This document shows positions 36,756-45,243 of a stretch of 64,000 nt of DNA, in pieces. Every line of letters starts with the position of its first letter. Position 1 is the first letter of the stretch. The position numbers and the translations under genes were made by a program. The notes beneath the pieces were generated by a model that was not told the origin of the DNA, did no database searches, and worked only from the letters and a program-made list of their open reading frames with translations. Source of the stretch: BJ22 sp021298375 (GTDB taxonomy: Bacteria > Planctomycetota > Planctomycetia > Pirellulales > Pirellulaceae); NCBI GenBank assembly GCA_046343015.1, contig JBKDOL010000121.1, forward strand, positions 1 through 64,000. The letters are read 5' to 3'.

Positions 36756-37748
36756 CTAGCCGATGATCGACTGCCTCGGGACCTTCATCCCGAGATGCAA
36801 GCCAAGCTCCTGCAACTTTTCGCGGACTTCCACGAGGGTCGTCTCGCCAAAGTTGCGAATCTCCATCAATTGGTCTTCGCTCTGTTGAACGAGGTCGCGA
36901 ACGGTGACCAGCCCGGAGTGCTCCAGGCAGTTGTTCGCCCGCACGCTCAGCCGCAGGTCTCGAATCGCCAGGTTCAACTTGGCTTCGACCGCTGCATCCA
37001 GCCCGCCCGTGGAACGTGGCTGGCTGTGAACCTGAGGTCCCAGTTCGGTGTATTGGACGAAAGGATTGAGATGCTTGCGGAGAATCTTGGCTGATTCGAC
37101 CAGCGCCATCTCGGGAGAAATCGAACCGTCCGTCCAGATTTCCAAAGTCAATTTGTCGTAGTTGGTCTTTTGGCCCAACCGGGTCTCTTCCACCGTGTAG
37201 CGGACGCGGGTGACCGGGCTGTAAACCGCATCCAGCGGAATGATTCCGATTTCCTGTTCGCGGCCGCTCTTGAGTTCGGATACCGGCACATAGCCGCGGC
37301 CGTTCTGCACGACCATTTCCATCATGAACGGCGTATCGCCCGTAAGCGTGGCGAGGACCGTATCCTTGTTGATGACCTGAACTTCACCGCCGGTCTGAAT
37401 GTCGTGACCGGTGATCGGTCCGGGGGTGCTCTTTTCGACCGTGATGACCTTCATCTGATCGCTGTTGTTCTTGACCACCAGCGACTTGACGTTGAGCACG
37501 ATCTCCGTGACGTCTTCCTTCACGCAGGGGATCGAGGTGAACTCGTGGCTGGCCCCGCGAATCTTGATTTCGGTGACCGCGCTTCCCTCGAGGCTGCTGA
37601 GCAGAATTCGCCGCAGACTGTTGCCAATCGTGTTGCCGAAGCCCCGCTCAAATGGTTCCGCGATGAACTTCCCGTAGTTACTGGTCAGGGTGCTCCGATC
37701 GCAAACAACTTGACTCGGAAGCTCGAGACCGCGCCAGCGAACATGCAT
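36756..37748 (-). CDS. rpoA: DNA-directed RNA polymerase subunit alpha
   Basis: A 330-residue alpha subunit, normal length. The N-terminal dimerisation domain has the GFGNTIGNSLRRILLSSL signature at residues about 37-54. The C-terminal domain (about 255-320) has the LRLSVRANNCLEHSGLVTV and RNFGETTLVEVREKL helices that contact DNA and activators. ATG 37748 has GGAGA about ten bases upstream. It precedes rplQ by about 90 bases. The rpsD gene that precedes rpoA in enterobacteria is absent here, as in Bacillus-type clusters. Confidence 0.97.
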   Translation of the reverse strand: MHVRWRGLELPSQVVCDRSTLTSNYGKFIAEPFERGFGNTIGNSLRRILLSSLEGSAVTEIKIRGASHEFTSIPCVKEDVTEIVLNVKSLVVKNNSDQMKVITVEKSTPGPITGHDIQTGGEVQVINKDTVLATLTGDTPFMMEMVVQNGRGYVPVSELKSGREQEIGIIPLDAVYSPVTRVRYTVEETRLGQKTNYDKLTLEIWTDGSISPEMALVESAKILRKHLNPFVQYTELGPQVHSQPRSTGGLDAAVEAKLNLAIRDLRLSVRANNCLEHSGLVTVRDLVQQSEDQLMEIRNFGETTLVEVREKLQELGLHLGMKVPRQSIIG

Positions 37749-38280
37749 GGAAATATCTCCAATGGTTCTGTTGATAAATTCCGCCTGACAATGAACCGCC
37801 GTACCCTCACGGCGATGGACCTGATTGTCGAGGCCGGCGAGTCGCCGATGGCAGCAACCTTGCAACGCCACCGTTCGGCAAACCCTGGCGACCACTCGCT
37901 CGCCGGAAACTGTTCGATTGAACAGCGTGCCTGCGAACCATGGAGCAATCAGAACCGCAGTCCGCGGGCTTTGTGCACCCCACCGACCCGTTCCGCTTGC
38001 ACCCGCACGCCAGTGAGCCTGTCGGCCATTGGCAGTGAGTGGTCATCGGCAGGAGACAAGTCTTCCACGGCTCGTCTCGCCACCCTGCTGCAGCCCATCC
38101 CTTCCTGAGAACTTTTCGCTGCCGGGCTTCGCGGGTGTTCAGCCTTGGGGACTGAACCGACCGACCGGCCCTGTTTGTTTTGCAATCACCCCCTGGCTGA
38201 ACGTGACTTCGCGGGCTCAGCAGACTGCTCATCAGTCCTTCTCGCCACACGAATGCTTCCGCGCCAAGGGAGCCAATCGA
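37749..38280. other. Long rpsK-rpoA intergenic region with hairpins
   Basis: About 530 bases without a gene inside the ribosomal cluster. A perfect 6-bp hairpin (CGCCGT 37797-37802 with ACGGCG 37809-37814) lies just upstream of rpoA. A second (CGGCG 37835-37839 with CGCCG 37843-37847) is next to it. GTTCAG/CTGAAC (38137-38142, 38152-38157) forms a third. They could be leader structures or processing sites; none has a T-tract. Confidence 0.45.
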
Positions 38281-38661
38281 CTAGACGCGACGCTTCTTCC
38301 GCGGCCGGCAACCGTTGTGCGGGATCGGAGTCACATCTTCAATCGTCTTGATGTTCAGGCCCGCGCTTTGCAGCGAGGTGATCGCGCTTTCGCGACCGCT
38401 CCCCGGACCTTTCACCTTGACGTCAATTTCCTTCATCCCGTACTTGATCGCCTTTTCAGCAGCCTGCTGCGCAGCCATCTGCCCCGCAAACGGCGTGCTC
38501 TTCCGGCTCCCCTTGAATCCGCAGGTGCCGGCACTCGCCCAGCACAGCGTTTCACCTTTCACGTCCGTGATCGTGACTGTGATATTGTTAAAGCTGGCGT
38601 TGATGTGCGCAACTCCAAACGTCACATTGCGACGCACCCGCTTCTTTTTCGCGACACCCAT
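38281..38661 (-). CDS. rpsK: 30S ribosomal protein S11
   Basis: A 126-residue uS11 of normal length, with the conserved core VTFGVAHINASFNNITVT, the GTCGFKGSRKSTPFAGQ region and the C-terminal PIPHNGCRPRKKRRV. Part of the rpmJ-rpsM-rpsK-rpoA-rplQ cluster. It is separated from rpsM by a 300-base gap with paired stem-loops, which is unusual for these genes. Confidence 0.97.
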   Translation of the reverse strand: MGVAKKKRVRRNVTFGVAHINASFNNITVTITDVKGETLCWASAGTCGFKGSRKSTPFAGQMAAQQAAEKAIKYGMKEIDVKVKGPGSGRESAITSLQSAGLNIKTIEDVTPIPHNGCRPRKKRRV

Positions 38662-38961
38662 GGTTCTTAGCTGACTCCGCTTACTCTTTCAGCAACGATG
38701 AAAACTGAACTGTAACTCTCTTTTGCACCCGCACCGTTTGGCCGCGGCTCCAAGGAACCGCTTTCCAGGTACGGGGACTTTTTGTACGTCGAACGGCTCA
38801 GATGGCCGAGCAATGCAAGCTATCCGAAATGCAATCCCGGTTCGCAGGCGACAAACTCTCGACTGGGATTCGGTCACCATCGCCCAAAATCGGGACCACC
38901 TTCCCAAGCTGGGCGGTGACCGCGACTGAGAACCGCAGCGGCGATTCCCAGGGGCAATCAC
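38662..38961 (-). promoter_or_regulatory. Structured gap between rpsM and rpsK
   Basis: A 13-bp interrupted hairpin (38871-38886 with 38910-38922: CGGTCAC and CGCCCA pairing to TGGGCG and GTGACCG) lies next to a 6-bp stem (AATCCC 38833-38838 with GGGATT 38865-38870). On the minus strand these lie in the transcript between rpsM and rpsK. They could regulate or process the mRNA. No T-tract is present, so simple termination is unlikely. Confidence 0.4.
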
Positions 38962-39345
38962 CTACTTCAAGTCCTTGACGCCCTTCTTGCCGGCGACCGT
39001 CTTCTTCGGGCCCTTTCGGGTCCGGGCGTTGGTTCTGGTCCGCTGTCCGCGAACCGGCAAGCCCAAGCGATGCCGAATGCCGCGGTAACACTTGATGTCC
39101 CGCAGGCGATTGATGTTCTGATTCACTTGGCGACGGAGCGGACCTTCAACTGTGTAGTCGCGCTCGAGAATGATCGCCAAGCGGCTGATCTCTTCGTCGG
39201 TCAGTTCCCGGGCTCGCGAGTCCGGATTGACGCCCGCCTTCTCGCAAAGCTCCCGCGCTACCGCCGGGCCAACGCCATAGAGGTACTGCAGCGAGAAAAG
39301 TGTTTTCTTGTCGTTCGGAATATCGACACCCAAAATACGAGGCAT
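38962..39345 (-). CDS. rpsM: 30S ribosomal protein S13
   Basis: A 127-residue uS13 of normal length: MPRILGVDIPNDKK start, YLYGVGPAVARELC helix, and the C-terminal basic signature CYRGIRHRLGLPVRGQRTRTNAR region. Lies about 880 bases downstream of rpmJ on the same strand. Confidence 0.97.
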   Translation of the reverse strand: MPRILGVDIPNDKKTLFSLQYLYGVGPAVARELCEKAGVNPDSRARELTDEEISRLAIILERDYTVEGPLRRQVNQNINRLRDIKCYRGIRHRLGLPVRGQRTRTNARTRKGPKKTVAGKKGVKDLK

Positions 39346-40004
39346 TCGCCTGCTCTCCCAATTAGCTGACTATTTTTGCAAGCCCGACCTGACTCGGCGG
39401 CAACCTGTATCCAAAGCTGCCCCCAATCGGCTCAACGGCCCAATCATCCCTCAGGCGGGATGACGCCGCTCCCAGCACCCTTCGCCCCGGGAGCAATCGA
39501 GCGACCCGACTGGTGGGCAACCCGGCTCGCGGAGCGCGGGTGAACAGACCGTAGACGCGAACCCTCGAAGGCATCGCCGACGCTCCAATCACCCAAACTT
39601 CTTCGCTCAACCCGACTCACTGCGCGCTGGGTGACGTCAGCTCCATGACGCCTTCGCAATCCCGCCCGGCCCGGAAGTTATTCTCCCCGACGACCGTGCG
39701 TCTTCGCGATCTCATTTTTTGGGGCCGTGTTGCCGCTTCCTGTTTTTCTCGTTCCAGCCACCTCAAAGGTGCAGCTGTCGGGAACTTGCGGACAATCTTT
39801 TAAATTCGGCCTAAAAATCCCAGCCGCACTCAATGTGCCGGCTCTCTTCGACTTTCGCCCCAAACTGGGTGGCTTAACACCCCGCGCGAGACGCTTCCAT
39901 ATTCCCCGGAAGTCCACTACTTATCGGCTTTGACAGCCAAAAACGGGACGTGGCGCGGGAAAAAAGGGTTCCTCTGCCTTCCGTCAGCCGCTCCGAGCAA
40001 TGAA

Positions 40005-40036
40005 TCGGCACCGAGATAACTCGGCACCGAGATAAC
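40005..40036. repeat. 16-bp perfect tandem duplication
   Basis: TCGGCACCGAGATAAC occurs at 40005-40020 and again at 40021-40036, in the rpmJ-rpsM gap. Confidence 0.9.
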
Positions 40037-40095
40037 TCAGCAGCCCTGCAAACCAGTGGGCCCCGAACCTTTCAGCCCAAAAGCACCCCGGACTC

Positions 40096-40170
40096 GCCGA
40101 AAACACCCTGGCCGAAAACACCCTCGCCGAAAACACCCTCGCCGAAAACACCATGGCCGAAAACACCATG
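40096..40170. repeat. Five-copy 15-bp minisatellite
   Basis: GCCGAAAACACC plus a variable triplet (CTG, CTC, CTC, ATG, ATG) repeats five times without interruption, in the rpmJ-rpsM gap. The 12-base core is invariant, and the two ATG and two CTC copies are adjacent, suggesting recent slippage or duplication. Confidence 0.95.
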
Positions 40171-40226
40171 GCCTTTGTGAAAGCCATAGGCCCCCGGCCG
40201 GCGCCGCTGGGGTGCCGTGGAAAGAA

Positions 40227-40340
40227 CTAGCCTTGGCGTTGTTTGTGACGCTTGTTGGTGCAAATGACGTAAACGTTACCTTTCCGTTTAACGACTTTGC
40301 AGTTCTCACAAATTTTCCGAACGCTGGCACGGACTTTCAT
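40227..40340 (-). CDS. rpmJ: 50S ribosomal protein L36
   Basis: A 37-residue bL36 not picked up by length-filtered gene tracks. Translated from ATG 40340: it begins MKVRASVRKICENCKVVKR and ends NKRHKQRQG. It has the zinc-ribbon ligands CxxC (residues 11 and 14), Cys27 and the C-terminal His32, so it is the zinc-binding (C+) form. First gene of the cluster that continues with rpsM. Confidence 0.95.
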   Translation of the reverse strand: MKVRASVRKICENCKVVKRKGNVYVICTNKRHKQRQG

Positions 40341-40723
40341 CGGATCGAACCCACCTTCTGCAGCTCAGTCGAATTTTCGAAACGGCCCAGTATAGAGCCC
40401 GCGGGGGCTGGTCCACAAGGGCTAATCGGACCGCATGCCCGAGTTCACCCCTTCCGCAAATCGGAAACCGGCTTTTCCGGCCCGGCCCCCCCGCCCCCTT
40501 TTTAGGGCGAACCTAGCCCCCTATTTCTCCCTACCCCCTCAGTCTTATTCCGCGAATGTCAAGCCAGGCAAACTTTACCGTTTGTTCCGCGGATGCTGGA
40601 TGTAGCGGTTATTCCGAGCCGAATCCGACAGATGGCGGAAACCAGATTTCGCCTGGTCCCAAGACTTTTTCCACGTTTTAGCCGTGGTTGGTCAAATCCC
40701 CCCGACTCGAGAGACCTTTCGCC
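40341..40723. other. Divergent promoter region, rpmJ and pentaheme cytochrome
   Basis: About 380 bases without a gene. On the minus strand a perfect TTGACA lies at 40562-40557, but no good -10 follows at 16-18 bases. A CGGAAA/TTTCCG hairpin near 40458-40476 stands between it and rpmJ. It should contain the start points of both the ribosomal cluster and the cytochrome gene. Confidence 0.4.
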
Positions 40724-42904
40724 ATGTTCGCCCACCGGGACGCCTTCCCATCGCTGCTCGGACTGTGCTTTCTGGCTGGTCTGGGCTATCTGTCTGCGTG
40801 CAGCGACCTGCTCGGCCAGTCCGGACCGCACCCCACGCCGAGCGGCGCTGGCCAATCAAGCCGGGCGGCGGTCGTCGCCCAGTGGCTTTCCCAGACCGAA
40901 GCCTCAGCGATCCAGTCGACGTCTCGCCCCGATTTGCCTCCTCCGCCCCAGCCAGCCGCAACGGCCCTGCCCGGTATCCCGCCATCCACAGCCCGCAATG
41001 ACGACCGGTCACCTGGTTCGGCAATTGAATTTTCCGCGCTCCCGCCAATTGGCGACGATTGGAAGGTCGGCTTGCCGCCGGGCTGCATCGTCGACGTCGA
41101 GCGGCAGATGAACGAGTCTCGCAATATCCGACGAGTGGGCTACCAAAGCCCCTCGACCGGTTCACTTGGGGGCGCTGCTCCGATGCCGGCGGAGGACATT
41201 TCCCAATTGCTGCAAAGTCCTGTCGCGGTCGCCCCACAAAACTGCGCAGACGATCCCCATGCCTTGGTCTTCTCCCGAACGGCGTTTCCATCGGCGACGG
41301 AATGTGCCGCGTGTCATCAGCAGATCTATGACGAGTGGGCGATCTCCAGCCATGCTTACGCCAGCATCTCGCCGATGTTCCACGCCTTTGAAAACAAAAT
41401 TAACATGCTGTCGCAAGGTACCATTGGCTACTTCTGCCTCCGCTGTCACGCGCCTGTGGCCACGACGATGGGTTTGCGCCGCGACCAGGCAATTTGGGAC
41501 GGACCAGCCGTCTTTCGCGAAGGAGTCACCTGCGTTGCCTGTCACCGCGTGAAAACCCCCTACACCAAGGCCAATGGCGAACGGCGGATCGAGCCGGGCG
41601 ACTTGAGTGCGCCAGTCTACGGCTCGGGTGACGGCCGCGGCGTTGAGCAGGTCCTCAATCAAGCCGACAGCTACAAAGTCAAATGGGACCCGCGCGATCC
41701 CAAGCCGGGACAGGTGATCCATCTGCAGGCAATTCAGTTTGAAGAGCTGAAGGAATCCTCATTCTGCATGTCCTGTCATCAGGTTGCCGTTCAGCCCGGG
41801 ATCAAACTGGAAGTGGTTTGGGACCAGTACCGGGCTTCGCCGGCCTGCCGCGAGGGAATCAGTTGCCAGGATTGTCACATGGGCAAGGTCCCCGGTCGCA
41901 GCGCCGGCTATGAAGTGGCTCCGGCGGCGATCGTCGAAAACAAGCCGATCAATCCGGACCGCCGACACTCCAACCATATTTTCCACGGCCCCGGTTACTC
42001 GATTGCCCACCCCGGAGTCTTCCCGCAAAACAAGGCGGCCCTGAAGTGGAGCTTCAACGACTGGCAACTGTTCGACTGGCGGAGCGGCTGGGGAACCGAA
42101 GCCTTTGAAGACGCTGTTTCCCGAGGCCAGATACCCGCTCTCTTCCCTGCGGTCTGGGCCAATCGCGACGACCGCATGGACGCCCGCGAAGTCCTCGATC
42201 AAAACCTGAGTGGATTGGCCCGCAAGGATGAAAATCGCAAACAGGTCCTGGAGTTGAACTCAAAAGTCGACGGGCCCTTCTTTCTCAACGATCCGAGTGT
42301 CGGCGAGCCCCTGCAGTTTTATTACTGCGTGACCAATCTCAACAACGGACACAACATGCCCAGCGGCTCGCTGGGCGCACAGCCCCAAATCTGGGTGAAT
42401 GTGGCCCTGATCGGACCGGGTGGTTTGCGGCTTTGGGAAAGCGGCTATCTCGATTGCCAAGGCGATTTGGCTGACCTCCATTCCAGCGATGTACTCAATC
42501 GGCGCATCCCGTTTGACGAGCAGTTGATGAATTTTCAGACCAAGTTCATCACTACCAATGTCAAGGGAACCGACCGCGAGATGTATTTGCCGGTCAACGT
42601 TGATATCGATCAAATTCCCTTTCTCCGTCCTCCTCCGCAACCGACGACGGTAATCAATCACCCTCCGTTCATTCGCATGGAGGCTCACTCGCTGCCTCCG
42701 CTCGGGTCGCGAAAGGCAAAATACTCAGTCCCGGCGGATCTGATTCGCCAGCCCGGAACCTACCGGCTCTCAATCCGGCTCCGTTCGCGCCTCGAACCGA
42801 TGTACTTCATGCGTTTCTGCGATGCCACGCCGGAGATGATCCGTACCATGCAGGAGCGGACGATGGACTTTCACGTGCACAGCGTCGTCTTTGAAGTCAA
42901 ATAG
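40724..42904 (+). CDS. Pentaheme cytochrome c, probable lipoprotein
   Basis: A 726-residue exported protein. The N-terminus has a hydrophobic segment ending in LSAC, a possible lipobox with Cys near residue 26. A Pro-rich stretch of about 150 residues follows, then five CxxCH sites between about residues 190 and 390: CAACH, CLRCH, CVACH, CMSCH, CQDCH. The rest is heme-free and contains HNMPSGSLGAQPQIWVNVAL, a segment seen in other large multiheme cytochromes. No active-site Lys- or Tyr-linked heme motif was recognised. The next gene, a putative outer-membrane barrel, begins 14 bases after the stop, so the two are probably one operon. Confidence 0.85.
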   Translation: MFAHRDAFPSLLGLCFLAGLGYLSACSDLLGQSGPHPTPSGAGQSSRAAVVAQWLSQTEASAIQSTSRPDLPPPPQPAATALPGIPPSTARNDDRSPGSAIEFSALPPIGDDWKVGLPPGCIVDVERQMNESRNIRRVGYQSPSTGSLGGAAPMPAEDISQLLQSPVAVAPQNCADDPHALVFSRTAFPSATECAACHQQIYDEWAISSHAYASISPMFHAFENKINMLSQGTIGYFCLRCHAPVATTMGLRRDQAIWDGPAVFREGVTCVACHRVKTPYTKANGERRIEPGDLSAPVYGSGDGRGVEQVLNQADSYKVKWDPRDPKPGQVIHLQAIQFEELKESSFCMSCHQVAVQPGIKLEVVWDQYRASPACREGISCQDCHMGKVPGRSAGYEVAPAAIVENKPINPDRRHSNHIFHGPGYSIAHPGVFPQNKAALKWSFNDWQLFDWRSGWGTEAFEDAVSRGQIPALFPAVWANRDDRMDAREVLDQNLSGLARKDENRKQVLELNSKVDGPFFLNDPSVGEPLQFYYCVTNLNNGHNMPSGSLGAQPQIWVNVALIGPGGLRLWESGYLDCQGDLADLHSSDVLNRRIPFDEQLMNFQTKFITTNVKGTDREMYLPVNVDIDQIPFLRPPPQPTTVINHPPFIRMEAHSLPPLGSRKAKYSVPADLIRQPGTYRLSIRLRSRLEPMYFMRFCDATPEMIRTMQERTMDFHVHSVVFEVK

Positions 42905-42918
42905 AGGCGCTGCCAGCG

Positions 42919-45201
42919 GTGATCCCAGTATCCACTCCAACTCGAACCCTCGCTTTGCCGCTGCTGCTGCTGGCGTTCGCCTGCGGCTGGATCGCATTGC
43001 AGGATCAGCCCGCAGGCACTCACGCCGTCCCGCTGCCTCAGGCCTCGTTCGAAATGCTCACCAGCCAGTTGCCTGAGTCAACCCGCGGAGGCACCGTCCC
43101 GACTGCCGCGTCCTCGCAGGCACCGAAGGGAATTTTGCCCGAGCCCGCCGAAACCATTCCCGCTTCCGTTATTCCAGCGTCCACACTCTCCGCTCCTGCC
43201 GAGGTCGTGGGAACCGCGCTGCTCGGCGACGCGAGCATCCTCCCCGCGGCGGAAACATCAACGGACGCTGGCCCGCCGCTCCAGTCTGTACTGGAGTCGC
43301 CACAGCCCAGTCTTCCCGCGGCAGTCCCACCAGTTCAATCGAGGCTCTGGGCAAGCACAACGATGGGCAAAGTCAATTCTCCCTCCAGCCTGGCCGAGTT
43401 TCCCCTGCCGGAGTCGAGCGGCGAGGAAGAGGCTGATTTGCCGCGCCCCTCGGCCGGACCGGCCCCCGCAGCGGCCTCGCTCGACTTTTCCGGCCTGCAA
43501 GCGGCCCCCTTACTGACTTCCCGCGACAGCCCAATCCCGATCGGCCCAGGGAATTTCGCAGCAGCCCGCCCGCCAGCACCGGCCGAGTTGCCTCAACCAC
43601 GGCCCCCGTCAGCGCCTGCGGCACTTTCATCCGCGGCACTTCCATCCGCGGTACTGCCCTCTGCCACAAGCAACTTCCGGAGCGGCACTCCGGCCATTTC
43701 CGACTTGGCTGCTCCCGCGACTGCGGCGCCAGCACCGGGGACACCCGGAACCAGTGGCTCTGGGCAACTGACAAATAACCCGGCCAAGGCCTACTTGCTT
43801 GAATCGCTCAAGCCGCCCCGCACGACCGATGGCTGTGAGGTCCCCCCAACCATCGAAGACTTCTCGGCTCCGCCCACCAATTACGACTCGTTCAATCCGA
43901 CTGCTGACATGCAGATCTATCAGGGCAAGAGACTGTATGGAACTCAGCGGCCGCTGTTGGAGCTGGGCCGTCCCTGGTATCAGCTGGGTCAGCTTCCTCC
44001 TCCACAATCATGGCTTGGTTTGCACAATCCGGTCAGCCAGCAGTTTTTGGTCTTCGGTGATTTCCGGACTGCGGTCGCTGCCAACCAGTTGGGCGGAAAT
44101 TCACAGTCATTACTCGCCTGGCAGTCAAACTTGTTTTTTGATTGGCGATTGACGGGTACGGAACGTTTTCATTTCAACATCACGCCCAACACTCAGGGGG
44201 CCGACAGCTCGCGGTACCTGTTTGACGACGACGACTTCATCAGCGAATTCAATGCCGACGTCAACTTCGGTTTTTTCGAAGGTGATGTCGGAGCAATCCT
44301 CGGTGGTTTCACCAACAAGACGCTTCCTTTTGACATGCCGATTGCGCTCGGCGTGATGCCGCTGGTGATCCAGAATGGCGTCTGGCTGGATGATGCCTTT
44401 CTGGGTGCGGCGGCAACCTTGCCTGCCCAGAACTCCCCCTTGCTGGACATCTCCAATTACGACATCACCTTCTTTGCTGGCTGGGACAAGCTCAACAGTC
44501 CGGCTTTTGGAAATGACGACAATGCGGCCAAGCTGTACGGCGTCGCCAGTTGGTGGGAAGCGCTCAATGGCTACATCGAAGCGGATTACGCTTTCGTGGA
44601 AGATCGGGACAGCGTCCGCGATCGCAGCTACCATAACATTGGCTTGGCCTATACCCGTCGCTTTGGACATCTCCTCTCCAACTCGACCCGGGTTCTGGTC
44701 AATGCCGGCCAATCGACGCTGGGTGGCGAGAACACCGCCGACGGCGTGCTGTTGCTCTCTGAAAACTCCCTGATCACGGCTAATCCCTCAACCATTCTGC
44801 CCTACTTCAACCTCTTCGCCGGCTTCGATCGTCCCCAGTCCGTTGGCCGGGCGGGGATCGCCGGTGGAGTCTTGCGGAACACCGGGATTCTGTTTGAATC
44901 GGACAACCTGACCGGCTATCCCACGCTCGATGCCACGGCGAACCAAACCTATGGCATGGCGCTGGGGCTGAGCCTGATGCCGCAGACCTTCAGCCAGCAA
45001 CTGGTTCTGGAAGGCGCCATGCTGGGGGTCATGGGTGACGACCTTGGGCGAAATGCGGCAGCAGCCCAGCGCGGGGTTGGCTTCCGATACCAACTACCCT
45101 TGAACAACTCGATGATCTTCCGAGTCGACGGAATGTACGGCTTCCTCGCCGAAACCGAAGATATCAGCGGGTTGCGAGTCGAACTGCGGCGGAAATTTTA
45201 G
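42919..45201 (+). CDS. Putative outer-membrane beta-barrel protein
   Basis: A 760-residue protein starting with GTG. It has an N-terminal hydrophobic segment (residues about 10-25, perhaps a signal), then about 270 residues of Pro/Ala/Ser-rich spacer with short internal repeats (SAALPSAVLPSA). The C-terminal 450 residues have alternating polar/hydrophobic strands, aromatic girdle-like spacing and repeated turns (FHFNITPNTQG, FDDDDFISEFNADVNFGFF). The chain ends RVELRRKF, and a C-terminal Phe is typical of outer-membrane barrels. I do not recognise a named family. Its GTG lies 14 bases after the pentaheme gene, with GAGGCG in between. Confidence 0.65.
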   Translation: MIPVSTPTRTLALPLLLLAFACGWIALQDQPAGTHAVPLPQASFEMLTSQLPESTRGGTVPTAASSQAPKGILPEPAETIPASVIPASTLSAPAEVVGTALLGDASILPAAETSTDAGPPLQSVLESPQPSLPAAVPPVQSRLWASTTMGKVNSPSSLAEFPLPESSGEEEADLPRPSAGPAPAAASLDFSGLQAAPLLTSRDSPIPIGPGNFAAARPPAPAELPQPRPPSAPAALSSAALPSAVLPSATSNFRSGTPAISDLAAPATAAPAPGTPGTSGSGQLTNNPAKAYLLESLKPPRTTDGCEVPPTIEDFSAPPTNYDSFNPTADMQIYQGKRLYGTQRPLLELGRPWYQLGQLPPPQSWLGLHNPVSQQFLVFGDFRTAVAANQLGGNSQSLLAWQSNLFFDWRLTGTERFHFNITPNTQGADSSRYLFDDDDFISEFNADVNFGFFEGDVGAILGGFTNKTLPFDMPIALGVMPLVIQNGVWLDDAFLGAAATLPAQNSPLLDISNYDITFFAGWDKLNSPAFGNDDNAAKLYGVASWWEALNGYIEADYAFVEDRDSVRDRSYHNIGLAYTRRFGHLLSNSTRVLVNAGQSTLGGENTADGVLLLSENSLITANPSTILPYFNLFAGFDRPQSVGRAGIAGGVLRNTGILFESDNLTGYPTLDATANQTYGMALGLSLMPQTFSQQLVLEGAMLGVMGDDLGRNAAAAQRGVGFRYQLPLNNSMIFRVDGMYGFLAETEDISGLRVELRRKF

Positions 45202-45243
45202 CGCCCCCGACGCGGGCCCGCTGAAGCTCCGCCCCAGTCCGAC

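Larger units (their letters stand above)
39346..40226. other. 880-base gap between rpmJ and rpsM
   Basis: No gene can be supported. It holds a 7-bp hairpin (TCATCCC 39444-39450 with GGGATGA 39457-39463), a 16-bp tandem duplication and a five-copy 15-bp minisatellite (both listed). A GC hairpin (40192-40212) lies directly after rpmJ. A minus frame reading GVFGEGVFGEG through the minisatellite is repeat-derived and not taken as a gene. Confidence 0.5.

Noticed and set aside
40096..40170. CRISPR-like array
   Set aside because: The 15-bp units are contiguous with no spacers, and no cas genes are present.
40037..40330. 97-codon minus frame with GVFGEG repeats
   Set aside because: It is the translation of the minisatellite and overlaps rpmJ, which is a certain gene.
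40557..40562. Perfect TTGACA as the -35 of a promoter for rpmJ
   Set aside because: No acceptable -10 hexamer 16-18 bases downstream, so it is mentioned only in the gap entry.
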